Origin: CAYPTB01 sp964413535
GTDB taxonomy: Bacteria; Planctomycetota; UBA1135; GCA-002686595
DNA length: 44,734 bases
Reading direction: 5' to 3'
Assembly: GCA_964413535.1 (NCBI GenBank)
Contig: CAYPTB010000064.1
Coordinates: forward strand, 1 to 44,734
Each line of letters opens with the position of its first letter. Positions within the stretch are counted from its first letter, which is position 1. The notes beneath the pieces were generated by a model. That model was given only the letters and a program-made list of their open reading frames with translations, ran no database searches and was not told the origin of the DNA. Positions 1 through 7,188 of this stretch are shown piece after piece. The position numbers were made by a program, and so were the translations under genes.

Positions 1-1
1 C

Positions 2-430
2 ACCGACGAGAAGCCGAGCTACCCCGCTCTCCTGCGCGCGACCTTTGGCGCGAACCGACTCGTTCACACGCGCACCAACAGCCGTCTCGCGCGCGCGACC
101 TGGAACCCGTTGTTCCCGATCAACCACACCGAGGCCATGGCGCGCGACCTGATCGGACGTCTGCGCCGCGAATCGTGGCTCGTGAGCAAGCGCCGACGCT
201 GGCTCGACGTCGCCCTGCACGTGTTCGTGGCCTGGCGCAACTACGTGCGGCGCCGCTTCAACCAGGACAGCGCGTCGCCGGCCGAGCTCTTGGGCTTCGC
301 TCGCCGCCGCCTCACTCCCCACGAGCTCCTCTCGTGGCGTCAGGACGGCGGACGTCGCAGCATCCATCCGCTCGCCCGGCGCAGCGAGTCGGTCGAGGAG
401 CTCGAGCGCCGCAACGTGCGCGTCTCCTGA
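2..430 (+). CDS. Transposase-like protein, C-terminal part (cut by left edge)
   Basis: The reading frame is open from base 2 and ends at a TGA at 428-430, so only the last ~142 residues are visible. The fragment starts with TDEKPSYPALL, followed by LVHTRTNS, then NPLFPINHTEAM, a basic stretch (SKRRRW) and WRNYVRRRFNQD. This pattern of an acidic residue near a short Y/P motif, then NPLFPIN and WRNYVR, resembles the C-terminal half of DDE-type insertion-sequence transposases of GC-rich environmental bacteria, where the D of TDE would be a catalytic-core acid. No terminal inverted repeat is recognisable after the stop, so the element's right end cannot be placed. The family call rests on motif memory only and the N-terminal half lies outside the window. 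Confidence 0.5.
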   Translation, partial: TDEKPSYPALLRATFGANRLVHTRTNSRLARATWNPLFPINHTEAMARDLIGRLRRESWLVSKRRRWLDVALHVFVAWRNYVRRRFNQDSASPAELLGFARRRLTPHELLSWRQDGGRRSIHPLARRSESVEELERRNVRVS

Positions 431-499
431 GCTCGCGAGCCATCCGCCGTCTTCAGGAACTCCCAATTCCGTCCACAACAGGGAAGCCAGGCAGTTCTA

Positions 500-1384
500 T
501 CACGTCGTGGGCGCGGGTTCGTTCACGAGCGGTACCGTCAGGACCACGGTCGTACCTCGGCCTGGCGCCGAGTCGACGTGCATGCTCCCGCCCACGTACC
601 TCAACTGCTCGCGGATGCCGAACAGTCCAAGGCATTCGAGGCCGGGGCTCGCGGCGTCGAATCCTCTCCCTTCGTCCTCGACGCGGATGAGCAACGCGCC
701 GTCCTCCGAACCGAGCGAGACGAGGACCTCCCTCGTACCCGCGTGCGTCGCGACGTTGGACAGGAGCTCTTTCACCGCGCGGAAGAGGATCACGCGCATC
801 CGATCGTCGACCACGACGGGAAGCCCCTCGTTCTCGATCCGCACCTCGAGACCGAATCGGCCGCCCAGGTCCTGTGCGAGCCAATGGAGAGCGGGCACGA
901 GATCCAGGTCGTGCAGGGAAGGCGGGCTGAGCTGCAAAGTGATGGAGCGCAGGGAGCGGTATGCCTGCTCGATGAGCTGCTCTATGCCAGTCAGCGCCTG
1001 GCTCAGATCCGCGGTCGAGGAGCTGCGCAGGACGGAGAGCTTCATCTTCGCCAAGGCGATGTCCTGACCGAGACCGTTGTGGAGCTCGGCCACCAACGAC
1101 TGCCGCGAACGCTCTTCGGCGATCACGATCCTCGCCACCAGCGACCGCAGGCGCTCGTGCTGGACCTCGGCTCCGTGCTCCGCCTTCCTGCGCTCGCGGG
1201 CGAGGACTTCGTGCATGAGCACGTGGTGCTCCTGCAGCTCCTCAAGCGTCTTCAGGAGATCGCCCACTGCGCCCTTGATCTCGGGCGATTCCGGCGTCGT
1301 TTCGTCGTTCGTCAGTCGAGCGCGGAGCGTCGTCAGTTGGTGCAGGGCATGCTTCACGCTCTGCAGAAGGTTGTGCTCGCTCAT
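500..1384 (-). CDS. Sensor histidine kinase, HisKA_3 (NarL/DegS-type)
   Basis: A 294-residue soluble kinase that should autophosphorylate on histidine and pass the phosphate to a NarL-type regulator. An N-terminal coiled coil (about 1-95) leads into the dimerisation helix with the H-box ELHNGLGQD (His102). A HATPase_c domain follows (about 195-290), with N-box KELLSNVATHAG, G1 motif VEDEGRGFD and C-terminal GLFGIREQL and GRGTTVVL. There are no membrane segments and no recognisable input domain, so sensing must come from a partner. An in-frame ATG at 1402 would add six residues; 1384 is preferred because GGCGGG lies just upstream. It follows the response regulator on the same strand after 155 bp. 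Its catalytic half is clearly paralogous to that of the larger kinase at 2205-4433 (both share LSPP-LH, RVILFR and VGGSM). Confidence 0.9.
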   Translation of the reverse strand: MSEHNLLQSVKHALHQLTTLRARLTNDETTPESPEIKGAVGDLLKTLEELQEHHVLMHEVLARERRKAEHGAEVQHERLRSLVARIVIAEERSRQSLVAELHNGLGQDIALAKMKLSVLRSSSTADLSQALTGIEQLIEQAYRSLRSITLQLSPPSLHDLDLVPALHWLAQDLGGRFGLEVRIENEGLPVVVDDRMRVILFRAVKELLSNVATHAGTREVLVSLGSEDGALLIRVEDEGRGFDAASPGLECLGLFGIREQLRYVGGSMHVDSAPGRGTTVVLTVPLVNEPAPTT

Positions 1385-1423
1385 CTTGCCCGCCTGAAGC
1401 ATTGGAACCCGGCGGGCGAGGTG

Positions 1424-1435
1424 TGAGGATCCTCA
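1424..1435. promoter_or_regulatory. Perfect 12-bp palindrome upstream of the small kinase
   Basis: TGAGGATCCTCA is a perfect inverted repeat about 40 bp upstream of the chosen kinase start (22 bp upstream of the alternative ATG at 1402), in the gap between the response-regulator stop and the kinase. Its placement suits an operator, but only one copy was noticed and no promoter elements could be assigned. Confidence 0.25.
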
Positions 1436-1539
1436 GTTCTACCGACTCCACCGCCCAAGTCTCGGTGGTCGCGAGGGGACATCCGAGCCCAAGCACGCGC
1501 GCCCGATCCGCTTCGGAGCGCCCTGCGCGGAGCGAGGAC

Positions 1540-2208
1540 CTACTTGTCCACGGAGGTCAGCCCCTGCCGTATCGCGTATTTGGTCAGCTCGGCGGTGCCG
1601 TGCAGCCCGAGCTTCTGACAGATGTTCCGCCGGTGGGTCTCGACCGTCTTGGTGGAGATGCACATCTGCTTCGCCGTCTCGCCCGAAGTCTTGCCTTCGG
1701 CCACGAGCTGGAGCACCTCGCGCTCGCGGGCACCCAAGGTCGTGTAGGCGGACACGTCGCCGCGCGTGTGCGTGGTCGTGGAGCGTTGGACCACGAACCC
1801 CGCAATCTCGGGACTCAGGTAGGTCTTCCCTCGGCTCGCCGCGCGCACGGCCCGCAAGAGCTCGTCGTGCGCCGAGATCTTGAGCACGTAGCCGCAGGCG
1901 CCGGCTTCGAGCATGTTGTGCACGGAGCCTTCGTCCGAGTGCGTGGACAGCGCGATCACGTTCACGCGCTGGTATTCCGACCGGATCCGGCGGGTCGCCT
2001 CGACCCCGTTCTGCTCCGGCATCCCGACGTCCATCACCACCACGTCGGGCGAGAGGGTTCGCACGAGCTCGAGCGCCATCCGGCCATCGGAGGCCTCGCC
2101 CACGACCTCGATGTCGGGAGAGTTGGCCATCAGGGAGCACAGGCCTTCGCGCATCATCTTGTGGTCGTCGACCAGGAGCACTCGGACACTCGGTACTTGC
2201 ACACTCAT
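1540..2208 (-). CDS. NarL/LuxR-family response regulator
   Basis: A 222-residue two-domain response regulator. The receiver domain (about 8-125) has the acidic pair DD14-15, phospho-acceptor Asp60 in VVVMDVGMP, the conserved Ser/Thr in ALSTH and Lys110 in YVLK. The C-terminal HTH (about 150-215) has the LuxR signature LGAREREVLQLVAEG, then ETAKQM and TKTVETHRRNI. It should bind DNA as a phospho-dimer. The start ATG overlaps the TGA of the upstream kinase in an ATGA arrangement, so the two are translationally coupled and almost certainly cognate. The second kinase of the same HisKA_3 class lies downstream, so this regulator may receive phosphate from two related kinases. Start choice: the frame stays open far upstream, but that part is a shadow of the kinase gene. 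Confidence 0.95.
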   Translation of the reverse strand: MSVQVPSVRVLLVDDHKMMREGLCSLMANSPDIEVVGEASDGRMALELVRTLSPDVVVMDVGMPEQNGVEATRRIRSEYQRVNVIALSTHSDEGSVHNMLEAGACGYVLKISAHDELLRAVRAASRGKTYLSPEIAGFVVQRSTTTHTRGDVSAYTTLGAREREVLQLVAEGKTSGETAKQMCISTKTVETHRRNICQKLGLHGTAELTKYAIRQGLTSVDK

Positions 2209-4433
2209 GCCTCTACCCTCGCCTTCGTCGTTCTGCCGTTCGTGAGCGGAGCGCACAGACGGATCTTCGTCCCGCGCCCAGATGCTGATTCGATGCGCAT
2301 GCTGCCTCCTACGTGGCTCAGGCGCTCGCGAATGCTGAACAGGCCGGAGCCCTTGATGGCAGCCACGTCCGGCTCCATGCCGACGCCGTCGTCCTCGACC
2401 GAGGCGTTCAGCAGGTTTTCCTCGCGTTCCAGGCACACGTGGACGCGGCGTGCTCCAGCGTGCTTGGCCGCGTTGATCAGGAGCTCGCGTATCGATCGGA
2501 AGAGGATCACGCGGGTCTTCTCGTCGGCCGGCTTGGGTTGGCCGTCGTCTTCGAGCGCGATCTCGATCCCATAGCGGTCCTTGATGTTCTCGACCAACCA
2601 CTGCACGGCCGGCTCCAACCCCAGGCTGTGCAGGACCGGGGGACTGAGCTCGAAGCCGATCGAGCGGGCAGCCCGATTCGTCTCGTCGATGAGCCCCTCG
2701 ATCTCCTTCAGCGGGATCTCGAGCTTCCCGTTCATGGACTGTCGCAGCGCCGAGACCTTGATCCGTGTCAGCGCGATCGTCTGGCTCAACCCATCGTGGA
2801 GGTCGATGGCCAATCGCCGTCGCTCGTGCTCCTCGGCCAGCAGGAGATCCGCCATCAGCGAGCGCAGTCGCTCCTGGTAGAGCTTGACCTCCTTCTCGGC
2901 ATTCTTGCGCGCGGTCGCATCGCCCACGAACATCGTGAGCATGGGCTGGTCACCGCTGCCGATGGGTGCGACCGCGATCTCGACCGGGAACTCCGATCCG
3001 TCCGATCTCATCGCAAGAGCGTCGAGACGCTTGCCGAGCATTACGCTCTCCCCCGTCGCCCGGTAGCGGGCGAAACGGGCCATGGCCTGCTCCCGCATCC
3101 GGGGAGGGACGATCAGATCCAGGAGCTCGCGACCGAGGGCGTCCTCTCGGCGGTAGCCGAAGATCGTCTCGGCCGCCGAGTTGAATTCGACCACGCGTCC
3201 CTCGAGGTCGATCGTGATCACCGCGTCGAGCGAAGCCTCGAGGATGGCCGTCTTCCGAGCTTCGGACTCACGGATCCGCTCGACGTTGAGCTGGCGCTCC
3301 ATGAAATGCCCGATCTGGACGCCCACGGAAACCATGAACTCCACCACGGCGTCGTCCTGCTTCCGGACCTCGCGGGTGAAGACGTGCAGGATGGCGCGGA
3401 TCTCACCGCGCACCGAGATGGGCAGGCGGAACATGCCGTGCAACTCGACCTTCAGGGCCTCGGGCTCGCGCGCGAGGGTCTCGTCGGTCGCGATGTCGGC
3501 GATCCAGAGGGGACTCCCGCTCTGCCACGGCGGACCGGCGCTCGCCGGGAACGCCCGCGTCCGCTGGCCCTCCCTGAGATCCTTCACGTCGACGGAAGGG
3601 GAAGCCCAGATCTGAGCGCAACGCGGCGCGCCCTCCACGCCCTCGACGGACCACAGCTCGGCGACGTCCCAGCCCAGGCTCTCGCACAGGCTCTGCAGGA
3701 TCGGAGCAGCGGCCTCTTCCAGGATCTCCGCCTCGGAGAGCACGCGCGCGACCGCGTACTGCAGTCCCAGGCGCGTCTCGGCCTTCTTGTATTCGGTGAC
3801 GTCGATCGCCGTCCCGAGATAGCCGCTCACGCTGCCGTCGGAATCGAGGCGCGGAGTTCCGATCTCGAGCACCCAGCAATACTCGCCGCTCTTGCGCCGC
3901 AGGCGATACTCCACCCGAAAGAGTTGGCTCGAAGCGAAAGCCTCGTGGCAGATCGTGGCGCGGCGGTCGCGATCTTCGGGATGGACGTGCTCGAGCCAAC
4001 CCTCGCCGAGCAGATCCTTCGTGCTCCGGCCCGTGAAGTCGAGCCAGGATCCATTGGTCCAACGGCAATGCGTTTCGGTGTCCAGGATTCGCACCAGGAC
4101 CGGACCGCGGTCGAATCTGGCGCGCCAGCGGAGTCCGCGCGGCGATCGAAGGTCCTTCGAGCGCTCCACCGTCGACGCGAACGAGCTCGTGCTCGCTTTC
4201 TGGGGAAGGTCCAGAACGAGGGCTTGCACCTCTTCCGTGGACCGCTGCAGGCCGGAGAGGATCTCCGGGAGACGCTCTCTCACCTGCTCGCGATCTTCGT
4301 TCACGAGCTGATGGAGCGCGCCTAACTGTCGCTCGAGCTCGTCCAGCCTGCGTTGGAAGGTGTCAGCCAAGGATCCTTTCGCAGAACAGCCGGCAGCTCG
4401 TCCCGACTTGCTTCGGGACGTTCGGCGCCGCAC
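2205..4433 (-). CDS. PAS-GAF-PAS sensor histidine kinase (HisKA_3)
   Basis: A 742-residue soluble hybrid-input kinase. In order: a coiled coil (about 20-80); a PAS_3-type PAS domain with PAC tail (about 105-215: VHPEDRDR, YRLRRKSGEY, ending DVTEYKKAE); a GAF-like domain (about 225-385, starting AVARVLSEAE); a second PAS (about 392-505: ILEASLDAVITID, GYRREDALG, GDATARKNAE); a coiled coil; the H-box AIDLHDGLSQT with His546; and a HATPase_c domain (about 635-735) with RELLINAAKHAG, VEDDGVGM and GRGTKIRL. No transmembrane segment is seen, so it should sense a cytosolic ligand, redox state or light through the PAS/GAF domains. Its stop overlaps the response-regulator start (ATGA). The kinase core is paralogous to the small kinase at 500-1384. 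Confidence 0.93.
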   Translation of the reverse strand: MRRRTSRSKSGRAAGCSAKGSLADTFQRRLDELERQLGALHQLVNEDREQVRERLPEILSGLQRSTEEVQALVLDLPQKASTSSFASTVERSKDLRSPRGLRWRARFDRGPVLVRILDTETHCRWTNGSWLDFTGRSTKDLLGEGWLEHVHPEDRDRRATICHEAFASSQLFRVEYRLRRKSGEYCWVLEIGTPRLDSDGSVSGYLGTAIDVTEYKKAETRLGLQYAVARVLSEAEILEEAAAPILQSLCESLGWDVAELWSVEGVEGAPRCAQIWASPSVDVKDLREGQRTRAFPASAGPPWQSGSPLWIADIATDETLAREPEALKVELHGMFRLPISVRGEIRAILHVFTREVRKQDDAVVEFMVSVGVQIGHFMERQLNVERIRESEARKTAILEASLDAVITIDLEGRVVEFNSAAETIFGYRREDALGRELLDLIVPPRMREQAMARFARYRATGESVMLGKRLDALAMRSDGSEFPVEIAVAPIGSGDQPMLTMFVGDATARKNAEKEVKLYQERLRSLMADLLLAEEHERRRLAIDLHDGLSQTIALTRIKVSALRQSMNGKLEIPLKEIEGLIDETNRAARSIGFELSPPVLHSLGLEPAVQWLVENIKDRYGIEIALEDDGQPKPADEKTRVILFRSIRELLINAAKHAGARRVHVCLEREENLLNASVEDDGVGMEPDVAAIKGSGLFSIRERLSHVGGSMRIESASGRGTKIRLCAPLTNGRTTKARVEA

Positions 4434-4578
4434 GAATGACCTGCTACGACCACCGCCATCCTAACCTTGGGAATTCGATCTCGTCACTAAGGGTAAGTAC
4501 GCACTCGATCCAACGGAATCATTTAGCGCCTCTCTTTTCGATCGAGTCGAGTCCAAATACTCGAGAGGCAATGGCCTA

Positions 4579-4595
4579 CCCGAGATAGTATCGGG
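4579..4595. promoter_or_regulatory. Small inverted repeat over the start region of the plus-strand kinase
   Basis: CCCGA and TCGGG flank a 7-nt loop and end three bases before the ATG at 4599, covering the only purine-rich ribosome-binding candidate (GGGAG). If it folds in mRNA it would mask the start. The stem is short, so this is only a possibility. Confidence 0.2.
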
Positions 4596-4598
4596 AGA

Positions 4599-5753
4599 AT
4601 GCTGCACGAGTTCCTCACGTCGAACCGCGAAGAAATCCTCACACGGAGTCGGGAGAGGGTCGCGAAACGGACCGCGCCCAAGCCGACGCGCGAGGAGCTC
4701 GAGGTCGGGATCCCGCAATTCTTGGACGAGCTCATCACGACTCTGGAGAGCGGCGTCGATCGCAGCGACGTGCTCGACCGCGACGCGACGCTCCACGGTG
4801 GACGCAGGCAGACCAGGGGCTTCACCGTCGCGCAGCTCGTGCACGACTACGGCGACCTCTGCCAAGTCGTCACGCAACTCGCGATCGAGCGCCGAGCTCA
4901 CATCGACACCGAGGACTTCAAGACGCTGAACGGCTGTCTCGACGACGCGATCGCGCAAGCCGTCAGCGAGCACGCGCGCGCACGGGAACGCTCGATCGCC
5001 GACGAAGAGATCGAGCGTCTGGGGTTCCTCGCCCACGAGCTGCGCAACCTCTTGAACACGGCGAGTCTCTCCTACGACATCCTGAGGGCGGGCACCGTGG
5101 CGATCGGCGGAAGCACCGGCGCCGTGCTCGGTCGCAGTCTGGCCGGCTTGCGGACCCTGGTGGACCGCACCATGGCTCAGGTCCGGCTGGACGCGGGCAT
5201 CCATCACTGCGAGCGGGTCGAAGTGTCGCCGTTCTTGGAGGAGATGGAGGTCGCGGGCGTCCTGGCGGCGAAGGCCCTCGGCATGTCCCTGACCGTCGAG
5301 CGCGGGGAGGCGGGAGTCGCGGTGAGCGCGGATCGGCAACTCCTGGGATCGGCGGTCTCCAATCTGCTCCAGAACGCCCTGAAGTACTCGCACGAGAATG
5401 GACACGTGCGCCTGAGCACGATCGCGACTCCCGACCGCATCGCGATCGAGGTCGCGGACCAGTGCGGCGGCCTGCAGCCGGCACAGATCGACGGACTGTT
5501 CGAAGGACCCCGGCGGTGGGGGCGCGACAAATCGGGCCTGGGGCTCGGCATCAAGATCAGCAAGCGGGCCATCGAAGCCATCGGGGGCACCCTGGGAGCG
5601 CGCAACCACGCCGACAACGGCTGCGTGTTCACGATCGACTTGCCGCGGTTCCGCGACCCTGCGTCCGATCTGGCGAGCGCAGCGCACCAGGGCTCGTCCC
5701 GAAGAGCCCGTCAGAGCCCGTCAGATCCCGTCCCCTCAGACTCGATCCCTTAG
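4599..5753 (+). CDS. Sensor histidine kinase with RsbRD-like N-terminal domain
   Basis: A 384-residue soluble histidine kinase. The all-helical N-terminal part (about 1-130, starting MLHEFLTSNREEILTRSRER) resembles the RsbRD_N / kinase-associated helical domain found in stress-signalling proteins. The H-box FLAHELRNLL gives His146. It is a classic HisKA arrangement, unlike the HisKA_3 pair next door. The ATPase core has the N-box NLLQNALKYS, the G1 motif DQCGGL (a substitution in the usual D-x-G-x-G) and the G2 motif SGLGLGI. No receiver domain or dedicated regulator lies next to it. The last ~25 residues are low-complexity (SSRRARQSPSDPVPSD) and are encoded by a degenerate tandem repeat that also supplies the stop codon. 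It is divergent from the minus-strand kinase and convergent with the GNAT gene. Confidence 0.9.
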   Translation: MLHEFLTSNREEILTRSRERVAKRTAPKPTREELEVGIPQFLDELITTLESGVDRSDVLDRDATLHGGRRQTRGFTVAQLVHDYGDLCQVVTQLAIERRAHIDTEDFKTLNGCLDDAIAQAVSEHARARERSIADEEIERLGFLAHELRNLLNTASLSYDILRAGTVAIGGSTGAVLGRSLAGLRTLVDRTMAQVRLDAGIHHCERVEVSPFLEEMEVAGVLAAKALGMSLTVERGEAGVAVSADRQLLGSAVSNLLQNALKYSHENGHVRLSTIATPDRIAIEVADQCGGLQPAQIDGLFEGPRRWGRDKSGLGLGIKISKRAIEAIGGTLGARNHADNGCVFTIDLPRFRDPASDLASAAHQGSSRRARQSPSDPVPSDSIP

Positions 5754-5803
5754 AGCTCGTCCCCTTAGAGCTCGTCCCCTAGAGCTCGTCCCCTAGAGCT
5801 CGT
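5751..5803. repeat. Tandem repeat (about 14-15 bp unit) between convergent stop codons
   Basis: Four copies of TAGAGCTCGT, at 5751, 5766, 5780 and 5794, are separated by CCCCT or CCCC spacers. Degenerate CCCGTCAGAG-like units extend upstream to about 5700. The first copy provides the TAG of the plus-strand kinase. The last copy encodes the C-terminal residues and stop of the minus-strand GNAT protein. GAGCTC is itself palindromic, so each unit is a small dyad. Confidence 0.85.
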
Positions 5804-6893
5804 CCAAAGGGGAGCGCAGCCACAGCTCGCCCTCCAGCGCCGTGAACCAGGCGTCGCCGCGCTGCAGGGCGCTCGCGAGTTCGGGATCCTTCGCGTGAAA
5901 GAGAGTCACGCTGCCTTCAGGCAACGACCACAGCGGGCGGGCGCGGACGAGTGGTTCGAGCAAGGCTGGCTCGAGCCGGCCGCTCGCCGCGACCGCTCCG
6001 TCCGCGTGGGCGCGCCACAGCACGTGATCGCAAACCGCCGCGGCATGCCGGGGAAGAGCGGCGAGCTGCAGGACCTCGTTCACGCCGCCGGGATTGCGGT
6101 AGTAGAGGTACCAGCCGGCGAGCTTGGCCGTGGCGTCGCGCAGCGCGATGGATCGAAAGCTCCCGCGGTCGTGGTTGTCGCGCAGGAAGCGCACGAGCCA
6201 ACCGAGCGAGCGCGCGTCGTAGACGGGTTGCAGAGCGCGTTGACCCAACATGGCTCCCAGGTTCTCGAGCAGCACGGCCTCGGAGAGCTCCTCCTCTTCG
6301 AGCGCGGGCTTCTCGACGCGGCCGAACGGACGCGCGCGGCGAGCTAGCCACGCGTCGAGCGGGCGAGCGGCGAGGCGCAGCGACGCGGACAGCCAGCGCT
6401 GCCGCGTGTGTCGCAGGGCGAGGTGGCGCGCGTACGCGACGGGGCGCAGCGGCCGCGTCCAGGTGAGGCTCCGCGCGAGACACGTCTCGCCGCGCAGCGA
6501 CTGCCACACCCTGCGCGCCTCGAGGTTCGCGCCGTCCGTCACGCTGAGGTCCTGAGCGCCCGCGAGGCAGGCGCGCAGCAGGAGCAAGCCGCCCATGCGG
6601 TCCCTCGCGTCGGGTAGCGCGGCGAGGCGATTGCACACCGCGACCACGATCGGCTCGCCGCGAAAGAGCATGGGGCGCGGGATGACGCCGAGGAAGCCGG
6701 TGATGCGGCCTTCGTCGCTCACGCGCACGAGCGAGGAGGGGCCGAGCTCCCTCCACGGGTTTTCGAGGAACACCTGCCGGAGATAGGCGTGCAAGCCCGG
6801 CGAGCCGGGACCGTCGCGACCGCGGAATGCTTTCTCCTGGAGGACGGCGACTTCCGGGACGTCCTCGTCGCGGAGCGCGCGAATCTCAGGCAT
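5793..6893 (-). CDS. GNAT-family N-acyltransferase
   Basis: A 366-residue protein whose N-terminal ~150 residues fit the GNAT fold: IRALRDEDVPEVAVLQEKAF as the first strand and helix, VRVSDEGRITGFLGVIPRPM as the central strands, then VAVCNRLAALPDARDRMGG in the acyl-CoA-binding region, where the usual Q/R-x-x-G-x-G/A is only loosely kept. The rest (about 160-366) is long for a simple GNAT and looks like a second, diverged GNAT half or a substrate domain. It is the last gene of the five-gene operon starting at 11190, and its ATG overlaps the end of the acyl carrier protein gene by 8 bp. In that context it may transfer an acyl group from the carrier protein or from CoA. The substrate is unknown. 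Confidence 0.75.
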   Translation of the reverse strand: MPEIRALRDEDVPEVAVLQEKAFRGRDGPGSPGLHAYLRQVFLENPWRELGPSSLVRVSDEGRITGFLGVIPRPMLFRGEPIVVAVCNRLAALPDARDRMGGLLLLRACLAGAQDLSVTDGANLEARRVWQSLRGETCLARSLTWTRPLRPVAYARHLALRHTRQRWLSASLRLAARPLDAWLARRARPFGRVEKPALEEEELSEAVLLENLGAMLGQRALQPVYDARSLGWLVRFLRDNHDRGSFRSIALRDATAKLAGWYLYYRNPGGVNEVLQLAALPRHAAAVCDHVLWRAHADGAVAASGRLEPALLEPLVRARPLWSLPEGSVTLFHAKDPELASALQRGDAWFTALEGELWLRSPLDEL

Positions 6894-7188
6894 GGTCCTG
6901 CGGGAAAGTCGCCTGCCGCCGTCGCAGCTCGACGAGCCAGCCCGCCATCCCGTCGATGTGCGTGAAGTCGGGCGAGAACAGCACTTCCTCGGGGATGCGC
7001 ACGCCGAACGTGGACTCGAGGAAGCTGATCACCTCCACGACGCCGAGGCTGTCGAGGTAACCCTCTTCCCACAGGTTGACCTTGCGGCTGAAGACCGCGT
7101 CCGAAGGCCGGACCTCGAAGCGCTCGCGGATGAGCTCTTCGATCACGTTCGCGATCTCGTGTTGGTTCTCCGACATGGTCGACGTCAT
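6886..7188 (-). CDS. Acyl carrier protein
   Basis: A 100-residue carrier protein. The phosphopantetheine site is GYLDSLGVVE with Ser47, and the helix II/III pattern (VVEVISFLESTFGVRIPEE) is typical of discrete ACPs. It needs a phosphopantetheinyl transferase from elsewhere in the genome. The start ATG at 7188 overlaps the stop of the asparagine-synthetase-like gene (ATGA); a second in-frame ATG at 7176 is possible. It lies with an AMP-forming ligase, a PLP enzyme, an ATP-dependent amide-type synthetase and a GNAT, so it is probably the tether on which their substrate is carried rather than a fatty-acid-synthase ACP. Confidence 0.9.
   Translation of the reverse strand: MTSTMSENQHEIANVIEELIRERFEVRPSDAVFSRKVNLWEEGYLDSLGVVEVISFLESTFGVRIPEEVLFSPDFTHIDGMAGWLVELRRRQATFPQDHA

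Noticed and set aside
1448..1468. CCACCG/CGGTGG hairpin after the response regulator as an intrinsic terminator
   Set aside because: No T-run follows on the minus strand and the stem is only six bases.
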